This document shows, piece by piece, positions 1-7,476 of a DNA stretch of 35,513 bases. This stretch comes from Alphaproteobacteria bacterium. GTDB lineage: Bacteria > Pseudomonadota > Alphaproteobacteria > JABAAW01 > JAHZMA01. Position 1 is the stretch's first letter. Each line of letters starts with the position of its first letter. The stretch is taken from positions 1-35,513 of the forward strand of contig JAHZMA010000038.1 of the NCBI GenBank assembly GCA_022599575.1, written 5' to 3'. The notes below the pieces were generated by a model that was given only the letters and a program-made list of their open reading frames with translations, was not told the DNA's origin and did no database searches. The translations under genes were made by a program, and so were the position numbers.

Positions 1-38
1 CGGTCAGGTTTCAGGTTCAAGTCCTGATGGGCCCACCA
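1..38 (+). pseudogene. 3' end of a tRNA or tRNA-like element (cut by window edge)
   Basis: The first 38 bases hold the distal anticodon arm, variable loop, T arm and acceptor 3' strand of a tRNA ending in an encoded CCA (36-38). The T arm is canonical: a 5-bp stem TCAGG/CCTGA around a TTCAAGT loop. The acceptor 3' strand reads TGGGCCC with discriminator A. The rest lies upstream of the window, so whether this copy is a functional tRNA cannot be judged. It is identical to the 3' half of the next element, 94 bases downstream. An acceptor of this kind suits an Ile/Met-type tRNA, but the anticodon is not visible. Confidence 0.6.
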
Positions 39-50
39 TTACCCTTTGAA

Positions 51-132
51 TCATGCATAGCTCAATTTGGTTAGAGCATACCACCTTATAAAAGCGGTCA
101 GGTTTCAGGTTCAAGTCCTGATGGGCCCACCA
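51..132 (+). pseudogene. Degenerate tRNA-like element (second copy)
   Basis: The D arm (GCTC...GAGC, 60-77, with the conserved GG in its loop), variable loop AGGTT, T arm (105-121) and encoded CCA (130-132) are all tRNA-like. Two parts are broken. The 5' acceptor strand (51-57, TCATGCA) pairs with the 3' strand TGGGCCC only at the inner end. The anticodon arm is about 4 nt too long; the best fold is ACCAC (80-84) with GCGGT (94-98), with one mismatch and a 9-nt loop CTTATAAAA that could present TAT. The likely reading is a tRNA pseudogene or a duplicated 3' tRNA half joined to a mutated 5' half. A processed tRNA-like RNA cannot be excluded. Confidence 0.6.
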
Positions 133-154
133 TTACCCTTTGAAACATCTGTGT

Positions 155-496
155 TTACGCCGCAACCAATTCTTGTTGTTCGTCCAGATTGTAATAAGGG
201 GTTTCATATTGTTTGAGACACCGAATTTTAAGCGAAAAATATTTGCTTTCAGTCGGTTGACTCAAAAATAGCACATTTTTGCCAATCTCGTCAGCAGTGT
301 GCATGATTTGCGTGATTTGCTTATCAGATAAATAATGCATATCGTAAAAATCAGCATTACGACTGAGGTGAACCATCATATCATCAGTGATATGACTGCC
401 ACGATATATCACGATATTGTCGCGCTTCATTATTTTAAGCGCATCGAATGATAAATCGCTTGGTTGTTCTGGTAAAGTTATTAAATAAATTGACAT
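155..496 (-). CDS. Short SUMT/CysG-like protein lacking the SAM-binding motifs
   Basis: This 113-residue protein follows the N-terminal half of uroporphyrinogen-III C-methyltransferases (CobA/CysG, TP-methylase fold). The match runs from the first strand (IYLI), through NIVIYRGSHITDDMM (compare the IVVYDRLVSDDIM pattern of CysG) and an aspartate-rich turn, to an IGKNVLFLSQ segment where CysG has GKRVVRLKGGDP. The two signature elements are lost: GAGPGD reads as LPEQPS, and GGDP as SQPT. The C-terminal subdomain is absent. The start is well supported by an AGGAGA Shine-Dalgarno 6-7 bases upstream. It is the last gene of the corrinoid operon, 92 bases after cobM. It may be a decayed methylase, or a small protein with a non-catalytic role such as tetrapyrrole binding. 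The homology is my inference from pattern; the absence of the motifs is directly seen. Confidence 0.6.
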   Translation of the reverse strand: MSIYLITLPEQPSDLSFDALKIMKRDNIVIYRGSHITDDMMVHLSRNADFYDMHYLSDKQITQIMHTADEIGKNVLFLSQPTESKYFSLKIRCLKQYETPYYNLDEQQELVAA

Positions 497-588
497 TGTT
501 TTTCTCCTATAAAAATAAATGGTAGGGTCAAAGTAACATAATCTTAATTATTTGTCAATATATATTTAATAAATTTACTAAATTATTA

Positions 589-1350
589 CTACTTTTCTCT
601 TTCGCGCAAAACATGATGATGGTTTTTATCGTAAAGATGGCTAGGTGTAACATTTTGCGCGCCTAACACATGCCCAACAAAAATCAATGCGGTGCGGGTA
701 AAACCTGCTTGTTTTACCTTTTGCCGAATATTGCTTAATATTCCCTTAATATATTGTTCATCAGACCAGCTTGCGCGATAGGCGATATAGCATGGACAAT
801 CCTCACCATAATAGGGGGTGAGGATTTTGACAATATTCGCTAAATTATTGATGGAAAGATGAATCGCTAATGTGGCACGGCTTTTGGCAAAATTTTCCAA
901 CGTTTCATGTTCGGGCATGGAAGATGCACGAATCGCTGTGCGGGTAAGAATCACGCTTTGCGAAATATCAGGCAGGGTTAATTCTTGCTGTAATTTTGCC
1001 GCCGCTGCGCTATAGGCGGTAACGCCCGCGATGATTTCAAATGGAATATCATTGGCGCGTAGAACATCCATTTGCTCGGTAATCGCGCCATAAAGTGATG
1101 GGTCGCCCGAATGCAAACGGGCAATATCGTGATTTTGCCGATGTGCCTTTAGTATCAAATCGGTGATTTGCCCTAGATGCAAGGGCGCGCTATCGTGAAT
1201 CTCGGCATTTTTTGGGGCATGTTGCAAAATTTCTGGTGGAATCAGCGACCCCGCATAAATCACCATCTGGCATTGTTGCATGATATTCACAGCGCGTAAG
1301 GTGATTAAATCAGGCGCGCCCGGGCCTGCTCCAATAAAATAAACAGTCAT
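589..1350 (-). CDS. cobM: Precorrin-4 / cobalt-precorrin-4 C11-methyltransferase
   Basis: CobM/CbiF transfers a methyl group from SAM to C-11 of the (cobalt-)precorrin-4 ring in the cytoplasm. The 253-residue protein has the full TP-methylase layout: an N-terminal glycine loop (FIGAGPGAPDLIT, residues 5-17), the C11-methylase signature VIYAGSLIP, the SAM-contact loop LHSGDPSLYGA near residue 80, and IAGVTAYSAAAA. The length is normal for the family. The start overlaps the end of the cbiG::cobJ gene by 4 bases (ATGA), which implies translational coupling. Because the neighbouring cluster has CbiX, CbiG and CbiD, the substrate is probably the cobalt form (a CbiF role), although the family alone does not decide this. 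Confidence 0.93.
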   Translation of the reverse strand: MTVYFIGAGPGAPDLITLRAVNIMQQCQMVIYAGSLIPPEILQHAPKNAEIHDSAPLHLGQITDLILKAHRQNHDIARLHSGDPSLYGAITEQMDVLRANDIPFEIIAGVTAYSAAAAKLQQELTLPDISQSVILTRTAIRASSMPEHETLENFAKSRATLAIHLSINNLANIVKILTPYYGEDCPCYIAYRASWSDEQYIKGILSNIRQKVKQAGFTRTALIFVGHVLGAQNVTPSHLYDKNHHHVLREREK

Positions 1351-3170
1351 TTTTGCTCCTCTTTCATATCTGGTTCTTTCTTATCCCATTTTTTGTTATA
1401 GCCACGTGGGGTGAAAACATGCTTATCGCCTAAAAAGCTAGTGGTTGACGAACCAACCATCACAACACAAAACATATCCACGCTTTTTGTATCAAAATTT
1501 GCCAAATCACTGATGGTGATGCTTTCATCAGCACGCCCTAAATTGCGCCCCACCATAATGGGTGTGTTGGCAGGGCGAGATGCGCGCAGAATATCAATCG
1601 CTTTAGGTAATAAATCACGTCTTTTCTCACTTTGCGGATTATAGAAACTCACCACAAAATCGCCTTGTGCGGCGGCCGTGATTCGCTCGATAATGGTGGC
1701 GCGTGGGGTGAGCAAATCAGAAAGCGAAATTGCACAAAAATCATGCCCCATTGGCGCGCCAACCTTTGCCGATAACATCTGCATCGCAGTGATGCCCGGT
1801 ATCACTTCCATCATCGGCAATTGATTAAGGGGCTGTTTTTTCGCCTGTTCCATCACCAATGTTGCCAGCGCATAAATTCCCGCATCACCCGAAGCCAGCA
1901 AGGCGGTTTGATGCCCGCGCATGGCATAATCAAGCGCGGTTTGAGCGCGTTCAATTTCCTGCCCTAATGGCAAAGCGATAAAATTGGCATGGGGGAATTG
2001 CGCTTTTACCATATCTAGATAAAGCTGATAACCGATGATGGTATCGGCTTTGGCTAATGCCGAATCGGCACGTGGCAGGCGGTAATTTTTATCACCAGGT
2101 CCAAGCCCGATAATATATAAAAACCCGCCTTTTTTGCCGTTTAATTGCCCGCTATCAAGCAAGTTTTTGTCAAGCAGGGTTTCAAGAGTAACCTTTTTAA
2201 TGGCGATGGCACAGGTGGCATGGGTGTTTTTGATTTTCTCGCAACATAATGTGGCATCATCACCTGCTAATAACAAAGCCGATGCCTCGCAGACTGATGC
2301 TGTGCCTACTTCTTGCTTTACAATATCGGAAGGATTCGGCACATTGATATGTTGCAACGCATCGCTGCCAAAAAAGCGTAATTCTTTACCTAACGAATCA
2401 GCGATATGGTGCAAGGCAGACTCATTTTGCTTCACATCAATCGTGCCTAACGTCACCAAACTTTGCGGTAAAATATTGGACTCGGCACATGCCTGATGCA
2501 ATAGGTCTAGCGATGTTTGCTTATCAGCATGGCGGATAAAGCCCAAACCAGCAAATAAAACTGGCGGGATAATATGCAATTTATTCGCGCTATCGGGAAT
2601 GAAGGGGCTGATGATAATATCCGCATGTTCGGCATCAGTGATTGGTTTTATCTGGCTATAATCAGCATTGGCATCAGCGCCGATAATCTGTAAATAGGCT
2701 GTGAGATAGCAGGTTTCATCAGCAAAGATTTTTAGTGCCTCACCCTTTTGTAATTTTTGATAGCATTGTTTGAGGGCGGTTTTACTTGTAGGATTCACCA
2801 GCCAATTTTCTGGCAAATCATCGATAGCAGGATAGTTTGTTTGATGATGTGGCAAATGTAACTGCCATAAATTTTTCAGCCGTTTGGCTATTCTGTAACC
2901 GCCATGATGCCCACCTAACAATGTGATAATTGTCGCATCAGGTGGTGTGCCGATAATCGCCAATATAGGAGAATCATGCCATTTATCTTGCAAAAGATGC
3001 GCCAATTGGCGGATTAAAATCGCAGGATTGCAAAAGCCGATAATCGGTTTTTTGTCTTGAAAGGCACGGCATAAAGATTGTTTGTCACTTATCAGCTGAT
3101 AGGGTTCAGGGTAATTTTTACAAAAAGTGGGGTGCTGGTTTGATGGGTGATAGAAACAGATGCTCATCAT
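1347..3170 (-). CDS. cobJ: CbiG / CobJ fusion: cobalt-precorrin-5A hydrolase + precorrin-3B C17-methyltransferase
   Basis: This is a two-enzyme fusion of 607 residues. Residues 1 to about 345 are CbiG-like: the core motif LLGGHHGG lies near residues 84-91, and a C-terminal CobE/CbiG domain follows (LFAGLGFIRHAD, then a TLGTIDVKQNE strand). CbiG opens the delta-lactone of cobalt-precorrin-5A and releases acetaldehyde. Residues from about 348 to the end are CobJ/CbiH: IIGLGPGDKNY, LLASGDAGIYALA, EVIPGITAMQ and FYNPQSEKRRD. CobJ/CbiH methylates C-17 and drives ring contraction. CbiG acts after CbiH and CbiF, so fusing the two partners is sensible for channelling. No C-terminal Fe-S extension of the CbiH60 type is seen. 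The start is one of two adjacent ATG codons; the gene overlaps cobI by 4 bases upstream and cobM by 4 bases downstream. Confidence 0.92.
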   Translation of the reverse strand: MMSICFYHPSNQHPTFCKNYPEPYQLISDKQSLCRAFQDKKPIIGFCNPAILIRQLAHLLQDKWHDSPILAIIGTPPDATIITLLGGHHGGYRIAKRLKNLWQLHLPHHQTNYPAIDDLPENWLVNPTSKTALKQCYQKLQKGEALKIFADETCYLTAYLQIIGADANADYSQIKPITDAEHADIIISPFIPDSANKLHIIPPVLFAGLGFIRHADKQTSLDLLHQACAESNILPQSLVTLGTIDVKQNESALHHIADSLGKELRFFGSDALQHINVPNPSDIVKQEVGTASVCEASALLLAGDDATLCCEKIKNTHATCAIAIKKVTLETLLDKNLLDSGQLNGKKGGFLYIIGLGPGDKNYRLPRADSALAKADTIIGYQLYLDMVKAQFPHANFIALPLGQEIERAQTALDYAMRGHQTALLASGDAGIYALATLVMEQAKKQPLNQLPMMEVIPGITAMQMLSAKVGAPMGHDFCAISLSDLLTPRATIIERITAAAQGDFVVSFYNPQSEKRRDLLPKAIDILRASRPANTPIMVGRNLGRADESITISDLANFDTKSVDMFCVVMVGSSTTSFLGDKHVFTPRGYNKKWDKKEPDMKEEQK

Positions 3171-3892
3171 GCTTTTCCATTACGAATAATCACCAGCGAG
3201 AAATAGGGTGCGTGGCTGAAATCAGCATCGCGCATGGCGATGATTTTTTGTTGGGGCAGGCTGGCATATTCAATATAATCGGCATCATCAAGCAGATCCA
3301 TTTCTTCCAATAAATCGCGCAATGCACCGAATCTTGAAGAAATTTTCATGATGATGGTAACGCCCGATGACGCAATTCTTGCCTTAAAATCATCATCAAT
3401 CACAAGCGCAGGAATAATCAGCATCGGTTCTGATTGCCGTGCCAAAGGCTTTTGCATATTGGCAGCCGAACATAAAATTGATGAGATGCCCGCTATCACA
3501 CTTAATTGGTGGGGCGATTTTTTATCTGCCATTTGGCTTTGTAGTGATTCGAACAGATAGGTGAATGAACCATAGATGAACGGGTCACCCTCACACAGAA
3601 TCGCCACATCACTGCCTTGTTCGGCATGAATGATAATTTGCTTGGCAGCTGATGCATAAATCGAATCGGTGATTTTTCTATCAGCACTGATTTTCATGGG
3701 TAGCGCAATCGGTAATTCTATTTTTTGTGGCCATTGCTTCAACCAAAAATCAGCAATCTGGCGTACAAAAGAAGTGCCATTTTCAGGGGTAGGATAGGCA
3801 ATCACTGGCACATTTTGCAAAATATCACGCGCTTTAACTGTTATTAACTCAGCATCGCCCGGTCCCATACCAATTCCGTAAATTTTTGCCAT
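3167..3892 (-). CDS. cobI: Precorrin-2 / cobalt-precorrin-2 C20-methyltransferase
   Basis: CobI/CbiL methylates C-20 of (cobalt-)precorrin-2, committing the ring to the corrin branch. The 241-residue protein starts with the usual glycine loop (YGIGMGPGDAELIT) and has the C20-methylase features VIAYPTPENGTSF, the AILCEGDPFIYGSF loop near residue 97, and VIAGISSILCSAAN. The length is normal. The ATG shares one base with the stop codon of cobL (TAATG), and the 3' end overlaps the cbiG::cobJ start by 4 bases. The gene therefore sits in the middle of a translationally coupled chain. Confidence 0.94.
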   Translation of the reverse strand: MAKIYGIGMGPGDAELITVKARDILQNVPVIAYPTPENGTSFVRQIADFWLKQWPQKIELPIALPMKISADRKITDSIYASAAKQIIIHAEQGSDVAILCEGDPFIYGSFTYLFESLQSQMADKKSPHQLSVIAGISSILCSAANMQKPLARQSEPMLIIPALVIDDDFKARIASSGVTIIMKISSRFGALRDLLEEMDLLDDADYIEYASLPQQKIIAMRDADFSHAPYFSLVIIRNGKA

Positions 3893-5109
3893 TATGGTTT
3901 CTCGTATGAATATTGCAATAATTCCATCTGTGGCTTAAAGCCATGAAAATTGCCGATTGTTTGATGGTTGGCAGTCGCGATTTTAACCAAATCGCCTTGT
4001 ATGCGCGCGTGGTTGATTAAGATTTGCTGGCTTTCTAATGTTACCGCATGAATCACTAATCTGCCTCCTTTTTTAAGATAGGTAATACATTGCTCTAGCA
4101 CATTTTCAGTTAAGCCACCACCGATAAAAATCGCATCAGGTGCAGGCAATTCAACAAGCTTTTGCTGAAAATCACCCTCATAAACTATCATATCAGGATT
4201 ACCCCATCGTCTGATATTTTCATGCAAATATTGTAATTGCGTCTCATCTTGTTCTAGCGCGATGGCATTGCCACCCGCCCGCACCCATTCAATTGCAACC
4301 GCGCCTGTGCCCGCGCCTAAATCCCATAATAAAGCATTATTGTGTGGCTTTAATTTGGCAATGGCTGATGCCCGTGCCTGTTGTTTGGTGATTTTACCAT
4401 GATGCTGATAGCAATCATCGGGCAAGCCTGCTTGGGTTGATTGCCAATTTTTGATGTTATCACCAATTTGCAGGGCAATCACCGTTAGGTCGGGAATTGG
4501 TGCTGTTGTCTCACCATCATTATTATTGGCAAATTTTTGTATCTGTTCCTTTGTCTCATGCCCTAAATGCGATAATAAAGTGATGCTAATATCAGTCATG
4601 TCACGCGCGTGCAGATAGGCTAATAATTTTTTCGGGCTTTCACCATCATGCGCCAGCAAGAGCAATTTTTGCTTAGGCTGCAAATAAGGATTGATGATAG
4701 ACAACTCTCTGCCATGTAAGGTGAGGCATTTTACCTGATGTTGCGCCCATTGCAGGCGCGATAATGCCAGCGTAAACGCGCTTAACCATGGTATGATTCG
4801 CATATCATCATCGCTAAAATTTCGTGCTAATGTAACGCCAATGCCAAAACTCATCGGGTCGCCACTGGCAAGCACCACAACATGTTTACCGCGATAATTT
4901 TCAATCAGTTTAATGGTATCTTCAAGCGGTGAAAGCCATTGTTGCTTTTTTTGATGTTGATTGGGGGCAGAAATATTTGGTGGCAACATGGCAAGATGGC
5001 GCGCACCACCAACAATAAAGTCAGCATTGCTGATAATGCTTCGCGCTTCGGGCAGTAGGGCATCATAGCCTTCTTCGCCAATACCGATAATAGTGAGCCA
5101 ATGTTTCAT
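3892..5109 (-). CDS. cobL: Precorrin-6Y C5,15-methyltransferase (decarboxylating), CbiET type
   Basis: A bifunctional enzyme that methylates C-5 and C-15 and decarboxylates the acetate on C-12. With the start placed at 5109 it is 405 residues, normal for CobL. The N-terminal CbiE half carries LTIIGIGEEGYDALL, IVGGARHLAML and VVLASGDPMSFGIG. The C-terminal CbiT half is a Rossmann methyltransferase with WDLGAGTGAVAIEW (D263 onward), an acidic residue after the second strand (ALEQDE) and PDAIFIGGGL. The reading frame stays open upstream to 5235, but that would overlap cobH by more than 100 bases and add a basic stretch unlike the family. The ATG at 5109 lies 10 bases after the cobH stop and matches the family start. 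Confidence 0.93.
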   Translation of the reverse strand: MKHWLTIIGIGEEGYDALLPEARSIISNADFIVGGARHLAMLPPNISAPNQHQKKQQWLSPLEDTIKLIENYRGKHVVVLASGDPMSFGIGVTLARNFSDDDMRIIPWLSAFTLALSRLQWAQHQVKCLTLHGRELSIINPYLQPKQKLLLLAHDGESPKKLLAYLHARDMTDISITLLSHLGHETKEQIQKFANNNDGETTAPIPDLTVIALQIGDNIKNWQSTQAGLPDDCYQHHGKITKQQARASAIAKLKPHNNALLWDLGAGTGAVAIEWVRAGGNAIALEQDETQLQYLHENIRRWGNPDMIVYEGDFQQKLVELPAPDAIFIGGGLTENVLEQCITYLKKGGRLVIHAVTLESQQILINHARIQGDLVKIATANHQTIGNFHGFKPQMELLQYSYEKP

Positions 5110-5119
5110 CGCCCATATG

Positions 5120-5779
5120 TCACTTTGATGATACAGGCGCGAATAACGCATTGATGGCCGCCGCCGCAAGTGCCGACCCGCCCTCGCGCCCTTTGATTGC
5201 CAGCCATTCAACATCCCATTTATCGCTCTGTTCAATCAGGCAATTTTTGGATTCTGCCGCGCCGATAAAGCCAACAGGAAAAGCAATAATCAATAGGGGC
5301 AAAATTTTCCCAGCTTGAATATTTTCTAGTAATCGGAACAAAGCAGTGGGCGCATTGCCAATCACGGCAATCGCGGTGTTGGGTGTCGCTTGCCATAAAT
5401 CCACCGCTGCCGCACTGCGGGTGGTGTTATGTTGAAGCGCAAGGCTAGCACAATCTGGGTGATTGAGGGTGCATTTGACTTGCAGATTTACAGGCAGGTT
5501 TTTGGTAATCATGCCCGCACGCGTCATCTCGCTATCGGTAAAGATAAATTTCGCCTGTTGCAACCTATCAATAAAATCGTCATCATGCCAGCCATTAGAA
5601 TAATACACAGAATCGGCAATTTCCACACGCCCTACAGCATGTGCCAATCTTTGAATCACACGATACAGATTTTTTGGAAATACACTAGAATCTATTAGCG
5701 CATCGATGGTTTGAAACGATTCGCGGTAAATCTCATCAGGATTGCGACAATAGGGCGGAATGATAGCCGAATGATTCAT
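5120..5779 (-). CDS. cobH: Precorrin-8X methylmutase
   Basis: CobH/CbiC moves the methyl group from C-11 to C-12, giving (cobalt-)hydrogenobyrinate/cobyrinate. The 219-residue protein has the expected catalytic histidine in RLAHAVGRVEIAD (H47), the segment TDSEMTRAGM, a hydrophobic core ILPLLIIAFPVGFIGAAESK and the family C-terminal signature GREGGSALAAAAINAL. The start codon overlaps the cbiX stop by 4 bases (ATGA). It acts last in the ring-modification order, although its gene is second in the operon. Confidence 0.94.
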   Translation of the reverse strand: MNHSAIIPPYCRNPDEIYRESFQTIDALIDSSVFPKNLYRVIQRLAHAVGRVEIADSVYYSNGWHDDDFIDRLQQAKFIFTDSEMTRAGMITKNLPVNLQVKCTLNHPDCASLALQHNTTRSAAAVDLWQATPNTAIAVIGNAPTALFRLLENIQAGKILPLLIIAFPVGFIGAAESKNCLIEQSDKWDVEWLAIKGREGGSALAAAAINALFAPVSSK

Positions 5780-6768
5780 TTTTCTTTCTTGAGCGTTGTA
5801 GGCCCTAAAGGATGGTCGGCATGGGGATAAGGGTGGTGTCCATGTCCATCATGGTGGTGGTCGCCATGTTCGTGGTGATGCTCATGCGTATGATTGTCAG
5901 CATCAGTGCCGATACCCTCCACATGATGATGATGGCTTTCTTGGCGCAACCCCACCTCATTTTCAAAACCAAAAAATTGCTCGCGATATTTGCATAATTG
6001 GCAATTCATATTATTCTCGCCCTGTTCAATTTCAGCAATGCGCTGCAGAAAAGCATCAACAACTTTATCATGGCTATTAAGATAGCCTGCTTTGATAAAT
6101 TCAATATCAGGAAAATCTGCTGCCACCGCATCGGTATGTTGATAAATTCTATCAATTAAAATACCGCTAAATAGAAAATACGGAAACACCACAATGCGCT
6201 TAAAGCCTAATTTGGTAGCATGTTGCAGGGCAGGGGTTACCAGCGGAAAAGTAACACCAGAATAGGCAATTTCAATCCAACCAAACCCCATCGCTTCGCC
6301 AACCATGCGCGCGATTTTGAAAATATTAGAATTGGCATCGGGGTCAGAAGCACCGCGCCCAACCACCATCAGCAATGTTTTATTTAAGGGCAGCGCCTGT
6401 TTACCTTGCAGGCTTTGGGTGATGCGTTCGCAAGCGGCATCTAGTAATTTTAAGTCAATTCCCAATTCACGCCCATAGCGGATATTAATATCGGGGTTGT
6501 TTTTTTGATACATATTCAGCACCGAAGGAATATCATTCTTGGCATGGCCTGCGGCAAATAACATGCCTGGTACGGCTAAAATATCATCAGCCTGCTGCGT
6601 TAATTGGTCTAAACCATGATTGATGGTGGGGCGGGCAAATTCTAAAAAACCGTAATCCACGGGTATTGGCGCCATGCGTTCGGTAATTTTATCTACCAAA
6701 ATCTTAAATTGCTCAACCGCATCATTAGAACGCGAGCCATGACCGCATATCATAATTCCTTTTGTCAT
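5776..6768 (-). CDS. cbiX: Sirohydrochlorin cobaltochelatase, long CbiX with Cys motif and His-rich tail
   Basis: CbiX inserts Co(II) into sirohydrochlorin, the first dedicated step of the early-cobalt route. The 330-residue protein holds two CbiX-type halves: MICGHGSRS with PGMLFAAGHAKND, then VVGRGASDPDANSN with FPYFLFSGILIDRI. After the chelatase core comes an MxCxxC motif (MNCQLC, residues 254-259), which in long CbiX proteins is linked to an Fe-S centre. The C-terminal tail (about residues 277-320) is very rich in histidine, with HxHxHHH-like runs, suggesting metal storage or delivery. The start has an AGAGAG Shine-Dalgarno. It heads the corrinoid run, 39 bases after the lapA-like gene, so transcription may start at or before ihfB. 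Confidence 0.93.
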   Translation of the reverse strand: MTKGIMICGHGSRSNDAVEQFKILVDKITERMAPIPVDYGFLEFARPTINHGLDQLTQQADDILAVPGMLFAAGHAKNDIPSVLNMYQKNNPDINIRYGRELGIDLKLLDAACERITQSLQGKQALPLNKTLLMVVGRGASDPDANSNIFKIARMVGEAMGFGWIEIAYSGVTFPLVTPALQHATKLGFKRIVVFPYFLFSGILIDRIYQHTDAVAADFPDIEFIKAGYLNSHDKVVDAFLQRIAEIEQGENNMNCQLCKYREQFFGFENEVGLRQESHHHHVEGIGTDADNHTHEHHHEHGDHHHDGHGHHPYPHADHPLGPTTLKKEK

Positions 6769-6807
6769 TATGTCTCTCTTACCACAATTATGTTAAAATG
6801 GGTGCTG

Positions 6808-7104
6808 TTAAGAATCTTTGTTGTCATCACTTGATTGTAAGACACTATGTTCTTTCAGATAATGCAATCTTTCGCGTAAATCTTTAATTTCAGCATGTAA
6901 GCGTGGACGGGCATTCACCCAATAATTCAACCAGCCCAGAATGAACCCAACCAAAAAAAAGCAAAAGGCAATTAAGAAAAGTGGCGTATCTAACGAAAAA
7001 GGAAACGGCCAAAATCCTAACGGCACGATGAAACGATTGGAAACCGCAAAAATAATTGCAAATAGCATCAGACATAAAGCAAAAATATTAAAAAATTGGC
7101 GCAT
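6808..7104 (-). CDS. LapA-domain (DUF1049-type) small membrane protein
   Basis: A 98-residue protein with two predicted transmembrane helices (about residues 5-24 and 40-64), followed by a charged, probably coiled-coil cytoplasmic segment (AEIKDLRERLHYLKE) and an acidic tail. This is the layout of LapA/DUF1049 proteins; the E. coli member works with LapB on lipopolysaccharide synthesis control through FtsH/LpxC. In alphaproteobacteria the gene often follows ihfB, as here, with 2 bases between the two. Membership of the family is confident from topology and neighbour; the specific function in this organism is not. Confidence 0.75.
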   Translation of the reverse strand: MRQFFNIFALCLMLFAIIFAVSNRFIVPLGFWPFPFSLDTPLFLIAFCFFLVGFILGWLNYWVNARPRLHAEIKDLRERLHYLKEHSVLQSSDDNKDS

Positions 7105-7106
7105 GA

Positions 7107-7400
7107 TTATTTTCCATTCTCTGTTTTATTCATTCGTTCGAATAAGGCTTTGCCGATTTTAAAGGCGGGGGTTTTTTTGGTTGCCACATTAACAATTTCG
7201 CCATTACGCGGGTTTCTGCCGATTCGTGGTTTTGATGTTTTCACCTTAAAAGCACCAAACCCGCGCAATTCGATGCGGTTACCTTGCATTAATGAATCGC
7301 TGATTTTATCAAAAAAAACATCGACTACTTTTTCTGCCTCATCATTGCTGAGATAGTCGTTTTTTTCTGCTAATAATGCAATTAATTGTGAACGTGTCAT
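7107..7400 (-). CDS. ihfB: Integration host factor beta subunit
   Basis: A 97-residue DNABII protein that forms the DNA-bending IHF heterodimer with IhfA. Visible family features are MTRSQLIALLAEKN at the N terminus, RIELRGFGAFKVK, and the DNA-intercalating arm with GRNPRNGE and an alternate proline context (KPRIGRNP). The KTPAFKIGKALFERMN end is also typical. The RIELRGFGAF segment favours IhfB over HU or IhfA. No clear Shine-Dalgarno is seen before the ATG. The usual upstream partner rpsA is not here; cobK, encoded on the same strand, lies 89 bases upstream. Confidence 0.92.
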   Translation of the reverse strand: MTRSQLIALLAEKNDYLSNDEAEKVVDVFFDKISDSLMQGNRIELRGFGAFKVKTSKPRIGRNPRNGEIVNVATKKTPAFKIGKALFERMNKTENGK

Positions 7401-7436
7401 TGGTAAATCAATAGGGATAAATCATTAAGGGTAAAT

Positions 7437-7476
7437 ATTATAATAAGATTGAATAATATCAGCATCATAAATGATG
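7437..7476 (-). promoter_or_regulatory. Possible ihfB promoter with adjacent palindrome
   Basis: On the minus strand a TATAAT hexamer (plus 7437-7442) sits about 37 bases before the ihfB start. No good -35 box is seen at 17 bases. Just upstream is a short perfect palindrome, CATCAT-AA-ATGATG (7463-7476), which might be an operator or a weak stem. The evidence is the -10 hexamer only. Confidence 0.3.

Larger units (their letters stand above)
1..144 (+). repeat. 94-bp-period direct repeat of a tRNA 3' half
   Basis: Positions 1-50 and 95-144 are identical over 50 bases. They cover the tRNA 3' half, the CCA end and a 12-base trailer (TTACCCTTTGAA). The similarity stops at 51/145. The left end may continue beyond the window, so more copies are possible upstream. 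A tandem tRNA duplication by unequal recombination, or a remnant of integration at a tRNA 3' end, would both give this pattern. No integrase is visible in this window. Confidence 0.85.

Noticed and set aside
51-132. Functional tRNA gene with anticodon TAT
   Set aside because: The D and T arms fit, but the 5' acceptor strand pairs at only two or three of seven positions and the anticodon arm has about four extra bases, so I list it as a degenerate element.
1-144. Attachment site of an integrated element
   Set aside because: A duplicated tRNA 3' end can be an att scar, but only 44 bases separate the two copies and no integrase or phage gene is seen here; it is kept only as one explanation.
5110-5235. 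N-terminal extension of cobL up to 5235
   Set aside because: It lies within the end of cobH, is Arg-rich and matches no family start. The ATG at 5109 gives the standard N terminus.
5812-5997. Plus-strand Met/Val-rich ORF
   Set aside because: It is the exact antisense of the histidine-rich tail of CbiX; the CAT/CAC histidine codons read as ATG/GTG on the other strand.
6769-6807. Cobalamin riboswitch before the cbiX operon
   Set aside because: The gap is only 39 bases and has no B12-box-like GCCACTG or long structured leader. The occurrences of that string I noticed lie inside coding sequence.
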